Source: Neolentinus lepideus HHB14362 ss-1
Taxonomy: Eukaryota > Basidiomycota > Agaricomycetes > Gloeophyllales > Gloeophyllaceae
Assembly (NCBI GenBank): GCA_001632425.1
Contig: KV425567.1
Span: forward strand, 1 to 64,000
Reading direction: 5' to 3'
DNA length: 64,000 nucleotides
Shown: positions 8,043 through 20,138 of the stretch, in pieces
Layout: each line of letters starts with the position of its first letter
Numbering within the stretch: the first letter of the stretch is position 1
The notes under the pieces: model-generated
The model's input: only the letters and a program-made list of their open reading frames with translations
The model's database searches: none
Told to the model about the DNA's origin: nothing
Position numbers and translations under genes: made by a program

Positions 8043-10172
8043 GGGCTTCTGAGTTCTTATCCCTTGTCCATTCGACCTTCCCTTGTTCCTTGCGGGTCAT
8101 GAGCGCCCCTAGATATCCCTATCTATTACAGGCCTTTACCCACAGCCCTATCCACTATCATTGGTCTTGAGTAATCCATCGCTTCCTCGTGAACACTGCA
8201 GTCATGCCCTGCTTCGACCGGCTACGCCTTTTCTGTCTTGGGTGCTTCTGAGGGCATCCCATTTGTACATATGTCGGTACACGTATACCGTGATTCCGCG
8301 GAGCACTCATTCGTCAGGCAAATAAGGCGGGGTGGACGGTGGTATTCTAACCCTATCAGTATCAGCATGGTTGAGCTTAGATCACGGCCTCAGATTCTTC
8401 AAGTTCAAACCTTACTACAAAGTTCTTTCGGAGAGAAACCGGCTCTTGCTGAGTGGCCATTCGTGTGTATGGTCATCATGTGCAGCACACACGCGGGGAG
8501 GAACAAGCGGGCTTACACACTGTCTCGTTAACGCCACGACGCGCAATGCCTTCGAGAACGCTGCTTCCCCGTTTCGGGGATCTCAGCAGAATCTCATCTC
8601 AAGTTGATCCGTCATCTCAGATCTTAACAATGAAGGTGTTTTCGCTAGATGATATATGACGGCAATAATAGCAATCCCACGGCGATATGGAGTGCTACAT
8701 TGCGCAACGCATTCCAACAGAATGTGTGCGGCATTCCTCGACCCTTTCTGATTATCCGTGGGGTGAGGTCAGTTGCCCAATTTACGTGTCCTTTGATTTT
8801 TGAGTTGGTTCTACCACCTATTTCCGTCTCTCCCCTTCACGTTTTGCACTAAAAAGAGAGGTCATTTCGTTAAAATTCCCGTGCACGTCGCGAGTGCCGT
8901 ACAGCAAGAAAACGGTTCGAATCTTAACGTAGGAAAGATGCAAGCTTGATGCGCTCATCATCACTGGGAGGGTTATCAATGACTTGACCACGAGTATAGC
9001 TTTCCCTGGATCTTTGTCAGCGGCTAAGAATCGCCCCAAACCACAGGAATGCTATGGAGAATGTTCTCGGGCAATGTGGGTCACTGTGAGCGCCTCGGTC
9101 CCGAGTTGCTCTCGAATGTTCCAGGTTTTGCAATTGCCGGGCTAAGTAATCGAGATACACTGGAAGCAACAGACTAGGATCTGAGGCATGCGCCGATCGA
9201 TAGTTGAAGAAGTCAATCATACGGATGAATGAGGTATAGGCTCTTCTTCTGCTTGGGTTCTCCCTCGACGATTTGTATCTACTGATTACAAGGCTACCTG
9301 CTTATAGGTAGTCTAGCCCACGTTGGCATTCCAAGTCAGTATGCTTGACAGAAGAATGTGTGAAGAAAATTTGACCCTTTACATACACGCAGATTGGAAC
9401 AACTGCATGGATCTTGCACACGCATGAAATGAATAATCGGGGCCGGTGGTCCCCTCTTAAATGAGTGGACCGACCTAAGTCAGTGCCCCAATCCCCCACT
9501 CTTCACTTATTGTCCTCGACGGTGAGTGTTCGTCAGGCGATTGATATGACGCCGCTGTGAAGAGACGGAAGCTAATAGCCGCGTAAAGCGCTACAGGCGC
9601 GGTTGGTGCGGCATCTCGATCTATTTGACCAAAGTCCGTCCACCGCCGGGACCAAAGAAGTCAGATTTACTACGTTGAGAACCTAAGGGGGATACTAATC
9701 GCAGATCACTGCACTTATTTCGCAAGATGTGTCATCGAAAGCTCTTTTTCACCAAGTCCACGACCTGCGGTCACCTTACCTTCACGGGAGAACAATACGT
9801 CGATTGCGGTGAATCGAACTGTGCCTTGAGCAGAGCTCATCCGGCAAATTGTGGATCCCCGACCCAGCCATGTACTTGCCGTCGGTATTACCAGTACGTC
9901 CACATCGCCACCTGATTTGAAATGACTCGAGCCTGTTGTTGCAGGCAGCCTAAAAGACAAGTAACACGAGAGGTTAGTCGACTCTACTCGTAATGCACAT
10001 CGAGGTTGACGAACCTTTGCCCGGACAGTCCGCAGACAAATGTTCTGCGTGTTAATGAGACCGCTGACACGTCCGTTCACGACCGCCTCCGACATCCAGG
10101 AACATGACCTGTATATATTACATATTATCTGCCTTGGACTTACTGTATCAGTACATGTACAACTACACAAAG
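8043..10172. other. 2.1 kb without a supported gene
   Basis: Short frames occur on both strands, none with a recognisable domain or a convincing chain of splice sites. The longest is a minus-strand frame at 9715-10170, Cys/Ser-rich at its start and without family motifs. The region may be intergenic, hold a decayed gene, or encode noncoding RNA. No inverted or tandem repeat stood out by eye. Confidence 0.4.
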
Positions 10173-13100
10173 TTAGATGTCAAGATTTATCTCGCCTAGG
10201 GCTTGGTCATTGATACCCCCATCTCCATATTCATCATCTGCGTCCATGCGTTCGTTTTGTTGTTGCAGCTGTGCTTCCAGAGCCATTTCCTTTTGCTTGG
10301 CTTGTGCCTTCTCGATGTCCTCCAAGGTCCACAAGGAGATGCCAGTTTGATTCTCATTGGGATTTTGCGAGATGCTGCGCATGAAAAGTTTCGACAGCGT
10401 CAGCGCCATATCGGTCGACAGGTTTGACGTCGTTTCGGTGATATACTGTTGAATCCATCGCGGGAGCTTGGATCGCTTGTCAGCTCTCGCGAAGCGCTGT
10501 CAAAAGTCTCATTAAGCCGGCTTCGTGGGAGCACAACGATGACTGTACCTTGTCAGCGAAGACCATGAGACCCCAATCCGTCTTACCACGCAAGACACGT
10601 CCCACACACTGCGCAGCATTACGGATGGCATCGAATCCCAAAAACTCGGATTCGCGTATCCGGTATGCGTCTCGCAGGTACTCCAGCCGGGCCTTCAGGA
10701 TCCGGCTTTCCGTGTACTGGTATGGAACTCCGAACATGATGACAGCTCTCCCGTAATTGTGATCGAAATCGATACCCTCTGCGACCTTTCCTCGTGCGAC
10801 GGAAAGTAACACCGCGCCACGCCCGTTGTTGCAAGCCTGATGACAATAATGAACTCGAGTGAGCCAACAAAAGTGCGTAGCCACGCTTACTCGTCTGTAG
10901 TTCTCGAGGGCAATGCTCGTCTCATTCGCATCCGGCGTCTCTACGAATATGAGCTTGTGTTTCCATACTTCGTTCAAGATACCCTACGGCAAGAATCCAT
11001 CAGCGTGGCAGAGAACACAATAGAGCGGCTCGAAGTACCATGTCATTCCAAGCCGCTACAATGGATTCCATATACAGGTAGCTCGGAAAGAAGGCCACGA
11101 TCCCATCTGGCACAATCTTCGAATACTCGACCAGAATACTACCGAAATTGCGCACGACAGCCGGATCATTTCTGACTTCAAATCGAGAACTGATTGCCAC
11201 TTGGTCACTCCCGCGAGTGATGATCTATCACGGACACAAAAAGGAGGGATAAAGATGAACTCTGGCGGATGGTTCCGTAACGGTCGTTTGGCTGCAACAG
11301 ACTCACCAACGGTAAGAACGCGTTTCGCGTAAGCGTCATCGGATATGTCTCTTGGACCACCGGTGTGAACTGTAACATCTTTGGATACATGTCCAACGGA
11401 GAGATCGTTCCCGAGGTGATAACGACGCTGCTGAATCGCTCAAAAACGGGCTTGATAGCTATGGCAGGATCCAGGCACCTGTTGGAGAATGGAATGAGTG
11501 CCCTGCGAATTCGGGAAATGAAGGAAGTTGGAGCTTACACAAAATGGAAGATGGGATTCGGCACCGTCGCATTTTCCGTTTCAAATGGTTCGAGAATGAG
11601 CAGGAATCCTTGGAGGAGATCAGCATGTGACCGTGGGACCGGAGATGGGAAGGATCACCTTTCTCATAGGTAGCTACTAGTGTTGCAAAAGAAGCCACCT
11701 TTTGAAGTGACGAAAACTCGTCCAATCGTGTTATATCAAGTGTTCGAACCAGAGACTGCAGCCGTTCGGCGCAGAACCTGTCATGCGTGAGACTGACGTC
11801 AGGGCACCCAATCAAAGAACAATAGAGCAGAAACAGCTATCGCACCGAAGGGGCCGCCGTTCAATATACGTGATATCTTTCAAGTGTTGCAGGAACGACA
11901 GCGGCGTCTCAGCAACAACGTGCAGCACCCGCATTCTCGTCTTCGTAATTCATTACCAAAACGTCAGCGCAAAATCCACGAGACAAGCGGACCTCCACAC
12001 GTATACATACCTTTAAATACTCCACGAATCGCTTTAAAAACGCAACAAAGTGCTCTGCCTTCCGGATATTCCCAGGGACAGCTTCTTTGAGAAGATCGTC
12101 CGGTAAAACTGCAGAAGATAGTGAAGCATATCAGGTACCGTATATGGGTCAAGGACGTACCGGGGTTTGCCATGAACCCATCCTCGTCTCGGGCATCCGA
12201 CGCTTCTTGAAGTCCTTCCACTAATTTGGCGTACTCGTCCTGGAGCTTGGACGCATCTGTGCGCTTGATCCTGGCAGACAGAGTCAGTTTGACGTGGCGT
12301 AAACCTTAGATTGGAAATGACGATGCATACTCGTCGACCTTCTCACTCAATTTAGTGACACTGCGGATTGCCGAGTCTAGCATGGGACGAGTGAGGTCCA
12401 CGCTCAACGATTCAATACAGACGTTGTCTAATATCATGGGAAGTAGTCAAGGAAGGTTGGTATATAAGTCGTACGCGAGAAGCTGATGGCTACGCACCAA
12501 TATTGTGGGCTTCGTCGAAGACGACGATGGCGTCCTTTGACATTTCTTTCGAGACTTGCTCTGCAACTTTCGGGTCCAAGAGATAGTGGAAAGAGTAGAT
12601 GATAACATCGACGAAGGGCATCTGTAAAGATAAATATGGATATCGACGACGAGGCGCGTTCAACGACGTACAACGACGTACCATTCGCCGCACAGTGAAG
12701 TAGGGGCATGTACCGTTTTCACGTCCGTATTGCAACACGTCAGCGAGAGTATGAATTCCTGTTGGGATGAGGTGTCCAGGCTCCTTTTCGCCCAGTTTCT
12801 ATAGTCATAAATTGAGATCCTTCAACATATATGACGTGTATTGGGGAAAGTTACATACCTCATGAAAATCGCATAAATCGACAGAGCCTGGATTCGCTCT
12901 ACCCTTTTCACACGCAGCCGCATTTGTAAGGTCTCTACACCGTGCGTCGACCACCTTTCCCTTTTTCTCTTTCGAGACCTGACATAGTGACACGACACGT
13001 ATCCAGCCTTCTTCTAGCAGGTCAACCAAGGAACAGGGACATACCTCTGGGTGGATACACAGGTTCTTTCGACTCGTCAGACCGAGGCCAGTAAAGTTTT

Positions 13101-13630
13101 GCTCCTTCTTCCTCTCCTCCTCTGTCTCGGCACACGCTATTCGATAGTCCATGAGTCGCTTCAGCTCTGACAAGGCCTTTTCGATCTCGGGCACAGTACG
13201 AGAACAGTAGATCAGTTTCCGCTTTGTCGGGTAGTACTGTCGCAGGGTTCAGACATGCACAATACAGGAGAGTAGCCAAGCGTACCTGTTGATATGACAC
13301 AATGAGTGAGAGAAGGGATACCGTCTTCCCTGTCCCCGAAGGCATCTCGAGCACGCAATGGCCCTACGATACGGATTAAGCGTGTATCCCTAGCAATGGA
13401 GAATCATGAGATTTACAGTTGCATCAAGAGTCCTCTTGAGGTCGCACATGTAGGCATATTGTTCTGAATGCACAGCTCAGCAACATTCTTGTTCTTGTCA
13501 ACATACGCACAGACCGGGGTAAATGCGATCATAAGGGAAAATTATCTATACAGCTGATGTAGAAACATGAGCTTCCTAGAGCGTTAACGCAGATGATGCA
13601 TACAGGAAGATTGTCAATAAAGAACTTCAT
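10173..13630 (-). CDS. RAD3: TFIIH 5'-3' DNA helicase RAD3/XPD (ERCC2)
   Basis: This is a multi-exon minus-strand gene starting MKFFIDNLP at 13630; the first coding exon is only 27 nt (13604-13630). The next exons read [11 protein letters not shown] and [15 protein letters not shown], then Walker A in [21 protein letters not shown] (motif I). The four iron-sulphur cysteines are present: [23 protein letters not shown] and GTCPYF. Motif II is VVFDEAHN. Further down are [20 protein letters not shown] and motif [23 protein letters not shown]. The C-terminus ends GEINLDI with a stop at 10173. In TFIIH this helicase opens DNA for nucleotide excision repair and supports Pol II initiation. Its start lies 219 bp from the divergent GAL7. 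Exact internal splice sites were only partly mapped. Confidence 0.95.
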
Positions 13631-13849
13631 GGCACAAGTCGAGAGTTGAAGCCAGACCCAAGTGGCGGAGCGCTAGTAATCTCGTGACCTATTGTCACTC
13701 AAATGTGACCGGCCCAGTTAATCTGGACCGCCGGTCCGAAGTCGATAGACAATCTCGGTCAGTCATGGCTGGTATTTCTTGCGGCAGCAAAAATCGAGAT
13801 GAAATTGCCTCTCTCTTTGTAACGACCATCCGATACGCCTCCAGCAGCG
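13631..13849. promoter_or_regulatory. Shared RAD3/GAL7 divergent promoter
   Basis: 219 bp separate the ATGs of minus-strand RAD3 (13630) and plus-strand GAL7 (13850). It must hold both 5' UTRs and promoters. No clear TATA element is recognised. Base composition changes sharply here, from near-balanced on the RAD3 side to very GC-rich on the GAL7 side. Confidence 0.5.
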
Positions 13850-15209
<1,360 letters not shown>

Positions 15210-15326
15210 GGTCCCAGGGAGATATAGGTGTTTGATTATGAATAAACTATATACGCAAATGTAGAAACATGTAGATGAATAGTAAGGCTCGACTTGTAAT
15301 AAATCATGGACAGAAAGAAAATCGTC

Positions 15327-16967
15327 TCACCGCCGCCCAGTCTGCTCCCTTGCCTTCATAACCACTTCTCTTACCCGCACATAATTCCCCCAGAGCACCC
15401 TCCACTCCGCCTCGAGCGTCGCCTCCCCGGGCTCCGCCACATTCCCCACCCGGTCCGCCTTCACCCCCGCCCACCCAAGCGCCCGCTCGTAGCACTCCAA
15501 CGCGCGCTCCACATCCCCCTTGCCCTTCTGCCTGCCCACCCCCTCACAGAGAACACCCACAAGATTCCACGCCTCCGCCGCGGAGCGCCTTGCATCGCGC
15601 AGGAGGCTCCCCGCGGGCCGGCGCATGCTCTGGCTGTCCCCCCACGCCCTTAGGAGCGCGCGCTCGCCCTCGGGCACGGGCGGGTGCGGGATGGCGCTCT
15701 CGGGCGCGTCGGGGTGCACGGCGGGCGCACCGGTGAGGGCGAGGACGACACCCTCGGAGGCGCGCGCGGCGGACTCGAGCTGGGCGGCGCACCAGGGGGT
15801 GTCGGCGGCGCGCAGGGCGTGGGCGACCTCGGCGCGGTGGAGGGCGAGGAGGGCGGCGCGGTGGCGGAGGAAGAGGGTGTGGAGGGTGTGGGCGGGGTAC
15901 GCGGTGGGCGGGGTGGGGGCGGTGAGGGCGGGGGTGAGGAGGGCGAGGGCGGCGGATTCGAGGGCGGAGGCGGGTTTGAGCTGGTTGGTGGTGGCGTAAT
16001 AGGCGGAGAGGGAGACGAGGGTCTGGGCGAGGGTGCGTTGGGCCAAGGGGGAGGCGGGGAGGGTGGGTGGCACGGCGGGTGTGGGGTCTGGCGTGTCTGC
16101 GGCAAGATGAATGGCGCGAGACCACCAGGACAGGGCGTCGGCCTCGTCGCCGAGGCGTTTGTTGAGGTCGCCGAGTTTGAGGGCGACGCGGGCGGGGTCG
16201 AGTGCTTGGGCGGGCAGGGCGTGCCAGACCTGTTCGTACTCGCTGCGGCACTCGAAAAGAGCGTCGCGGGTGCCCATGCGCTCGAGGATGCCAGCATGCC
16301 TTGCGAGGAGGGTGGGGAGGGTGTCGGGATGGAGGCGGTCTGCGCGGGCTTTGGCGAGGTTGATGGCGATGGTAAGGAACTCCTGGGCCATTTCGAGGCG
16401 GGCTTCGACCATACTCACGCCGCCGCCGCCGCGGCCAGAAAAGGCTTTTGAGTTGATGACGCTGCCCGAGGAAGCGAGGGGCCAGTTGAGGGCCATCCAG
16501 GCGCTGCGGACGGCGTGCGAGGCTTTTAGACCTAGGTTCGGGTCTGTACCGCCGTTGTCGCCACCGCTCCAGCGCCATTCCTCGCCGCCGTCTCTGTCCC
16601 AGCCCCACTTTTTGACGTCGGGATCGGTTTCCTTGGCTAGAGAGGATAGCTCGACATACTGGTGGCTGCCCTCGTAGAATGTAAAAGTAGCGAGGCCAAC
16701 AGCGACGACGCCTATGGCAGAGAACTTGAGGAAGCGGCGGAGGACGTCGAGGGTAAAGACGGCATTGTCTGAAAAGTGGTGGTAGCTGGGTGCGTCGTTG
16801 GCGAGGTCCTTGTCGTAGGCTGCAGGGACGCGGCGGTTTTCAGAGTTGGACGAATTGTTTCTGTGTATGGAAGCCCTGGGCCTGAGTTGAGTGGCTGCAC
16901 GCCTGCACACCAGCCGTGAGCGGAGCATTGCGAGGATGGCAGCGTGAGCAGGAACTGAGGAGGGCAT
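15327..16967 (-). CDS. Mgr3-like mitochondrial inner-membrane TPR protein
   Basis: This is an intronless frame of 546 residues from ATG 16967 (MPSSVPAH). The frame stays open upstream to 17024, but with no ATG there. The N-terminus is an Arg/Ser-rich mitochondrial presequence (AMLRSRLVCRRAATQLRPR). One membrane segment, FSAIGVVAVGLATFTFYEG, sits at about residues 82-100. The rest is Ala/Leu-rich helical repeat (for example ALECRSEYEQVWHALP-type and KLGDLNKRLGDEADALSWW segments), consistent with TPRs. Architecture matches yeast Mgr3, an adaptor of the i-AAA (Yme1) protease that recognises substrates; that function is inferred from layout. Extreme GC content makes all six frames look open, so neighbouring antisense frames are artefacts. 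It shares a 56-bp gap with divergent DPP3. Confidence 0.75.
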   Translation of the reverse strand: MPSSVPAHAAILAMLRSRLVCRRAATQLRPRASIHRNNSSNSENRRVPAAYDKDLANDAPSYHHFSDNAVFTLDVLRRFLKFSAIGVVAVGLATFTFYEGSHQYVELSSLAKETDPDVKKWGWDRDGGEEWRWSGGDNGGTDPNLGLKASHAVRSAWMALNWPLASSGSVINSKAFSGRGGGGVSMVEARLEMAQEFLTIAINLAKARADRLHPDTLPTLLARHAGILERMGTRDALFECRSEYEQVWHALPAQALDPARVALKLGDLNKRLGDEADALSWWSRAIHLAADTPDPTPAVPPTLPASPLAQRTLAQTLVSLSAYYATTNQLKPASALESAALALLTPALTAPTPPTAYPAHTLHTLFLRHRAALLALHRAEVAHALRAADTPWCAAQLESAARASEGVVLALTGAPAVHPDAPESAIPHPPVPEGERALLRAWGDSQSMRRPAGSLLRDARRSAAEAWNLVGVLCEGVGRQKGKGDVERALECYERALGWAGVKADRVGNVAEPGEATLEAEWRVLWGNYVRVREVVMKAREQTGRR

Positions 16968-17023
16968 GCTTACGTCAGGATCTAATCTTATCGCGTATCG
17001 ATCGTCTCTTGTCCTCTCCCTCA
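16968..17023. promoter_or_regulatory. 56-bp divergent gap between the Mgr3-like and DPP III genes
   Basis: Only 56 bp separate the two ATGs (16967 minus, 17024 plus). Both promoters must therefore overlap the opposing 5' region or coding sequence. Confidence 0.6.
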
Positions 17024-19966
17024 ATGGCCTCTGAACAGTTCCTCGCTGACCGCGCTGCGCCCCTCTGCAGCCTCAACGTAGCCAAGTCTTTCTCGCTTCT
17101 CAGGTAACTCTCATCTCTGCAGATCACCGCCGTCCTGACTCGGCCCAGCGAAAAGGAAAAGAAATACGCCCATTACATCGCGCAAGCCTCCTGGGCCGGC
17201 GCTCGCATCATCCAGGAGCAGTGGACTCCCCACGCCACATCCCTCTACGACCTCCTCATCCTCATCTTTTCCGACAACAAAGGCAATCTTGCTGATCTCG
17301 ACGCGCTCAAGTCCAAGTCTGGTCTCGGAGATGGAGACTGGGAGGACCTGCTGCAGTATACCGCCCAGGTGAGCACAGCGACCTTTCTATGATACATCCC
17401 GTGACATTTAATTCCAGGTCCTCAGCAACCTCGTCAACTACAAGTCCTTTGGTTTCACAAAGATCATCCCCCGTCTCTCCTCAAACAACTTTGCAAACGC
17501 CGTCGCCGCATCCGCCAACTCGGCCAACGCCAGCGGACTATGGGGCCAGCTCCAGGACCACATCTACTCGACCACCCCCGAGCCAAGCCTGTCCATCGGC
17601 AAGCCCATCCTCGGCCACGTCTCCAACTACTACCCCGGCGAGCCCATCACGGACGAGGAAGTCGCCGCCGTCCAGGCAGCCGCTGAGAACCTCGGCGTCG
17701 ATGTCTTGAACACCCGGCATGTCCCATTCACTCTTGCCCATCCCCCACCCTAACCCCCTCCTCAGCATCAAGAAAACCTCCCCAACCGCCTTCACCCTCC
17801 TCATCGCCTCCTCCTCCACCCCCGCGCCCACCACCCACACCCTCCCCACCCTCTCCCTCACCATCCAGCACGGCGACTTTGCCCGCCCGCTCCAAAACGC
17901 CGTCCGCGCCCTCGCAGAAGCGAAGAAATACGCCGCCAACGCGCACCAGGAGGAGATGCTCGCGGGGTACATCGCGTCGTTCACGACGGGCAGCGTCGCC
18001 GCGCACAAGCGCGCGAGCGAGTGGTGGGTCAGGGACGTCGCGCCCGTCGTGGAGAGCTACCTCGGCTTCGTCGAGACGTACGTCGATCCCTACGGCGGCC
18101 GGGCGGAGTGGGAAGGTGCGCGCCCTGTGTCTTTACTTGCCACACATACCGCCCACCCCCAAACACGTACTGGCAGGCTTCACCGCGATCGTGGACAAGC
18201 AGCTCAGCGCCAAGTACGCGGCGCTCGTCGAGCGCGCGGGCGAGCTCATCACGAGCCTCCCGTGGGGCCCGGACTTTGAGGTCGACGTCTTCCGCAAGCC
18301 CGACTTTACCGCGCTCGAGGTCGTGAGCTTTGCGACGGGGGGCATCCCTGCTGGGATCAACGTGAGTGCCACACATTTATATATATATAACGTCGCTTTT
18401 GTGAGTGATCGGGGACTGGGTGTAGATTCCGGTAAGCTCTCGGTGTACTATGTGGTGTGAAGAGGCGGTGAGATGTGGGTTTAGAATTATTACGAGATCA
18501 GGGAATCCGTCGGCTTCAAGAACGTTTCCCTCGCTGTACGTCCCCCCTCCCTCCCTCTCCCTACACTGACCCTTCTTTTTTCAGAACATCCTCGCAGCCA
18601 AAGCACCAAGTACGCTTGATGTCCACTTCCCCAATCTCCCCCATCCCCGCTGACCCGCCCCCCGCAGACGAAGAGCTCACGTTCATCCACCCCGCCGACG
18701 CCGCGCTCTACAACGCGTGGGACGCGCGCGCGTTCGAGCTTCAGGTCGCGAACCACGAGCTCCTCGGGCACGGCAGCGGGAAGCTGTTCAAGGAGGACGC
18801 GGGCGGCGTAAGGAACTTTGACGCGGACAAGGTGCGGACACTTTTGTTTTGGTGGGATGATTGGTGGGCGATTTGCTGACGATTCCTGGCGGGCGGTTTG
18901 CTGACGATTCCTGGCGGGCGGTTTGTCGACGTTGACTCGGGTGCGCGCGGTGTAGGTTATCAATCCGCTGACGGGGAAGCCTGTGTACGTGCATATACAT
19001 TCTGTGATGGGGATGGTGAACGTTAACGGTGGGGTTGATATATACAGGACGTCGTGGTACAAGCCCGGCCAGACGCCCGACTCGGTCCTCGGCGAAGTGT
19101 CCTCCTCGCTGGAAGAGTGCCGCGCAGAGACCGTCGCGCTCTACCGTGCGTCCCCCCCCTCCCTCACACTTTACACTACTCTGATTCATACTGACTGCAG
19201 TGGCGAGCAACGACTCGATCCTCCACATCTTCGGGGTGCGCCGTATCCCAAAACCCGAGCGCTGAAACTGAGCACGCACACACAGTACACGTCCGCGCGA
19301 GACAAGGAGGACATCCAGCACGCCGCCTTCCTGCTCATGGCGCGCGCGGGCCTGCGCGCGCTCGAGTTCTACGACCCCAAGGCGGGGAAGCACGGCCAGG
19401 CGCACATGCAGGCTAGGTATGCTATGCCCCATCAGCCCGCCCTCCTAATTGTAATCGGATGCAGGCTCGGCATCACGCAGCACCTCATCAAAGAAGGCAT
19501 CGCGCGGCTCGAGGAGGTGCGCGGCGCGGACGGGAAGCTGGAGGATCTCTTCATCAGAGTGCGTTGCTCTTTCCCATCTCCCCATCCCCTTCTCACTGAT
19601 ATACATGTGCAGGTCGACCGGGCGAAAGTCCTCGCCCACGGGCGCGCCGCCGCGGGCAAGCTCCTCGTCGACCTCCAAGTGCGCCGGAGCACCGCGGACG
19701 GCGCGGGGGCGCGTGCGTTCTACACGCAGCTCACGCGCCCGCTGCCGGGGTGGGACGGCGAGATCCGGGACCTCGTCCTCAGGAAGAAGCAGGTGCGCTG
19801 AGGGTCGATTTTTTCGCGGCGAAAGGGGTGCTGACGGGTCGAGGTACAGCCGAGGAAGATATTTGTGCAGCCGAATACGTTTATTGAGGGTGGCGAGGTC
19901 GTGCTGAGGGAGTACCCGCTCACGAGCGCAGGCGTTATTCAGAGCTTCATCGAGAGGCGGCTCTGA
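17024..19966 (+). CDS. Dipeptidyl peptidase III (zinc metallopeptidase, M49)
   Basis: Sixteen exons join in phase: 17024-17103, 17149-17368, 17418-17716, 17766-18115, 18177-18361, 18426-18431, 18485-18535, 18585-18609, 18668-18831, 18956-18984, 19048-19145, 19201-19235, 19286-19416, 19465-19558, 19613-19792 and 19850-19966. The protein is 687 residues, the usual family length is about 700. The zinc site is HELLGH at residues 435-440, and the second motif EECRAE is at 492-497. Conserved context includes NYKSFGFTKIIPR, GFKNVSLANILAA and EYPLTSAGVIQSFIERR. It releases dipeptides from peptide N-termini in the cytosol. Exon 6 is only 6 nt (Ile-Pro of GINIPNY). The intron 17717-17765 appears to use a GC donor. 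An intron repeat lies at 18872-18930. Confidence 0.95.
18872..18930. repeat. 25-bp tandem repeat inside a DPP III intron
   Basis: Two perfect 25-bp units (18872-18896 and 18897-18921, each beginning TTTGCTGACG) are followed by a diverged partial copy. They lie in the intron 18832-18955, which at 124 nt is about twice the length of its neighbours, so the expansion explains its size. Confidence 0.85.
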
Positions 19967-20138
19967 CATCGCATAGGGAACAAAGTCAAACCCACTTGTC
20001 AACTTGTACCACTAACCTTTACTGGCTTTATCACCAAGGTTTATTAAGCTGTAAATTTGTATTACATTGGTATATGTAAATGGCAAGGTCCAAGTGTCTC
20101 TATGTACCGAGCCCCGGATAAGCGTCCAACGAGCTCTT

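Noticed and set aside
9715..10170. 151-codon minus-strand frame downstream of RAD3
   Set aside because: It has no recognisable domain and atypical composition; left as unassigned DNA.
15544..16608. Long overlapping frames on both strands, rich in Arg/Pro or Gly
   Set aside because: They are antisense or shifted shadows of the Mgr3-like gene caused by extreme GC content; their composition is not protein-like.
17538..18372. Minus-strand and alternative plus-strand frames inside the DPP III gene
   Set aside because: The DPP III exons account for this DNA with conserved motifs and phase.
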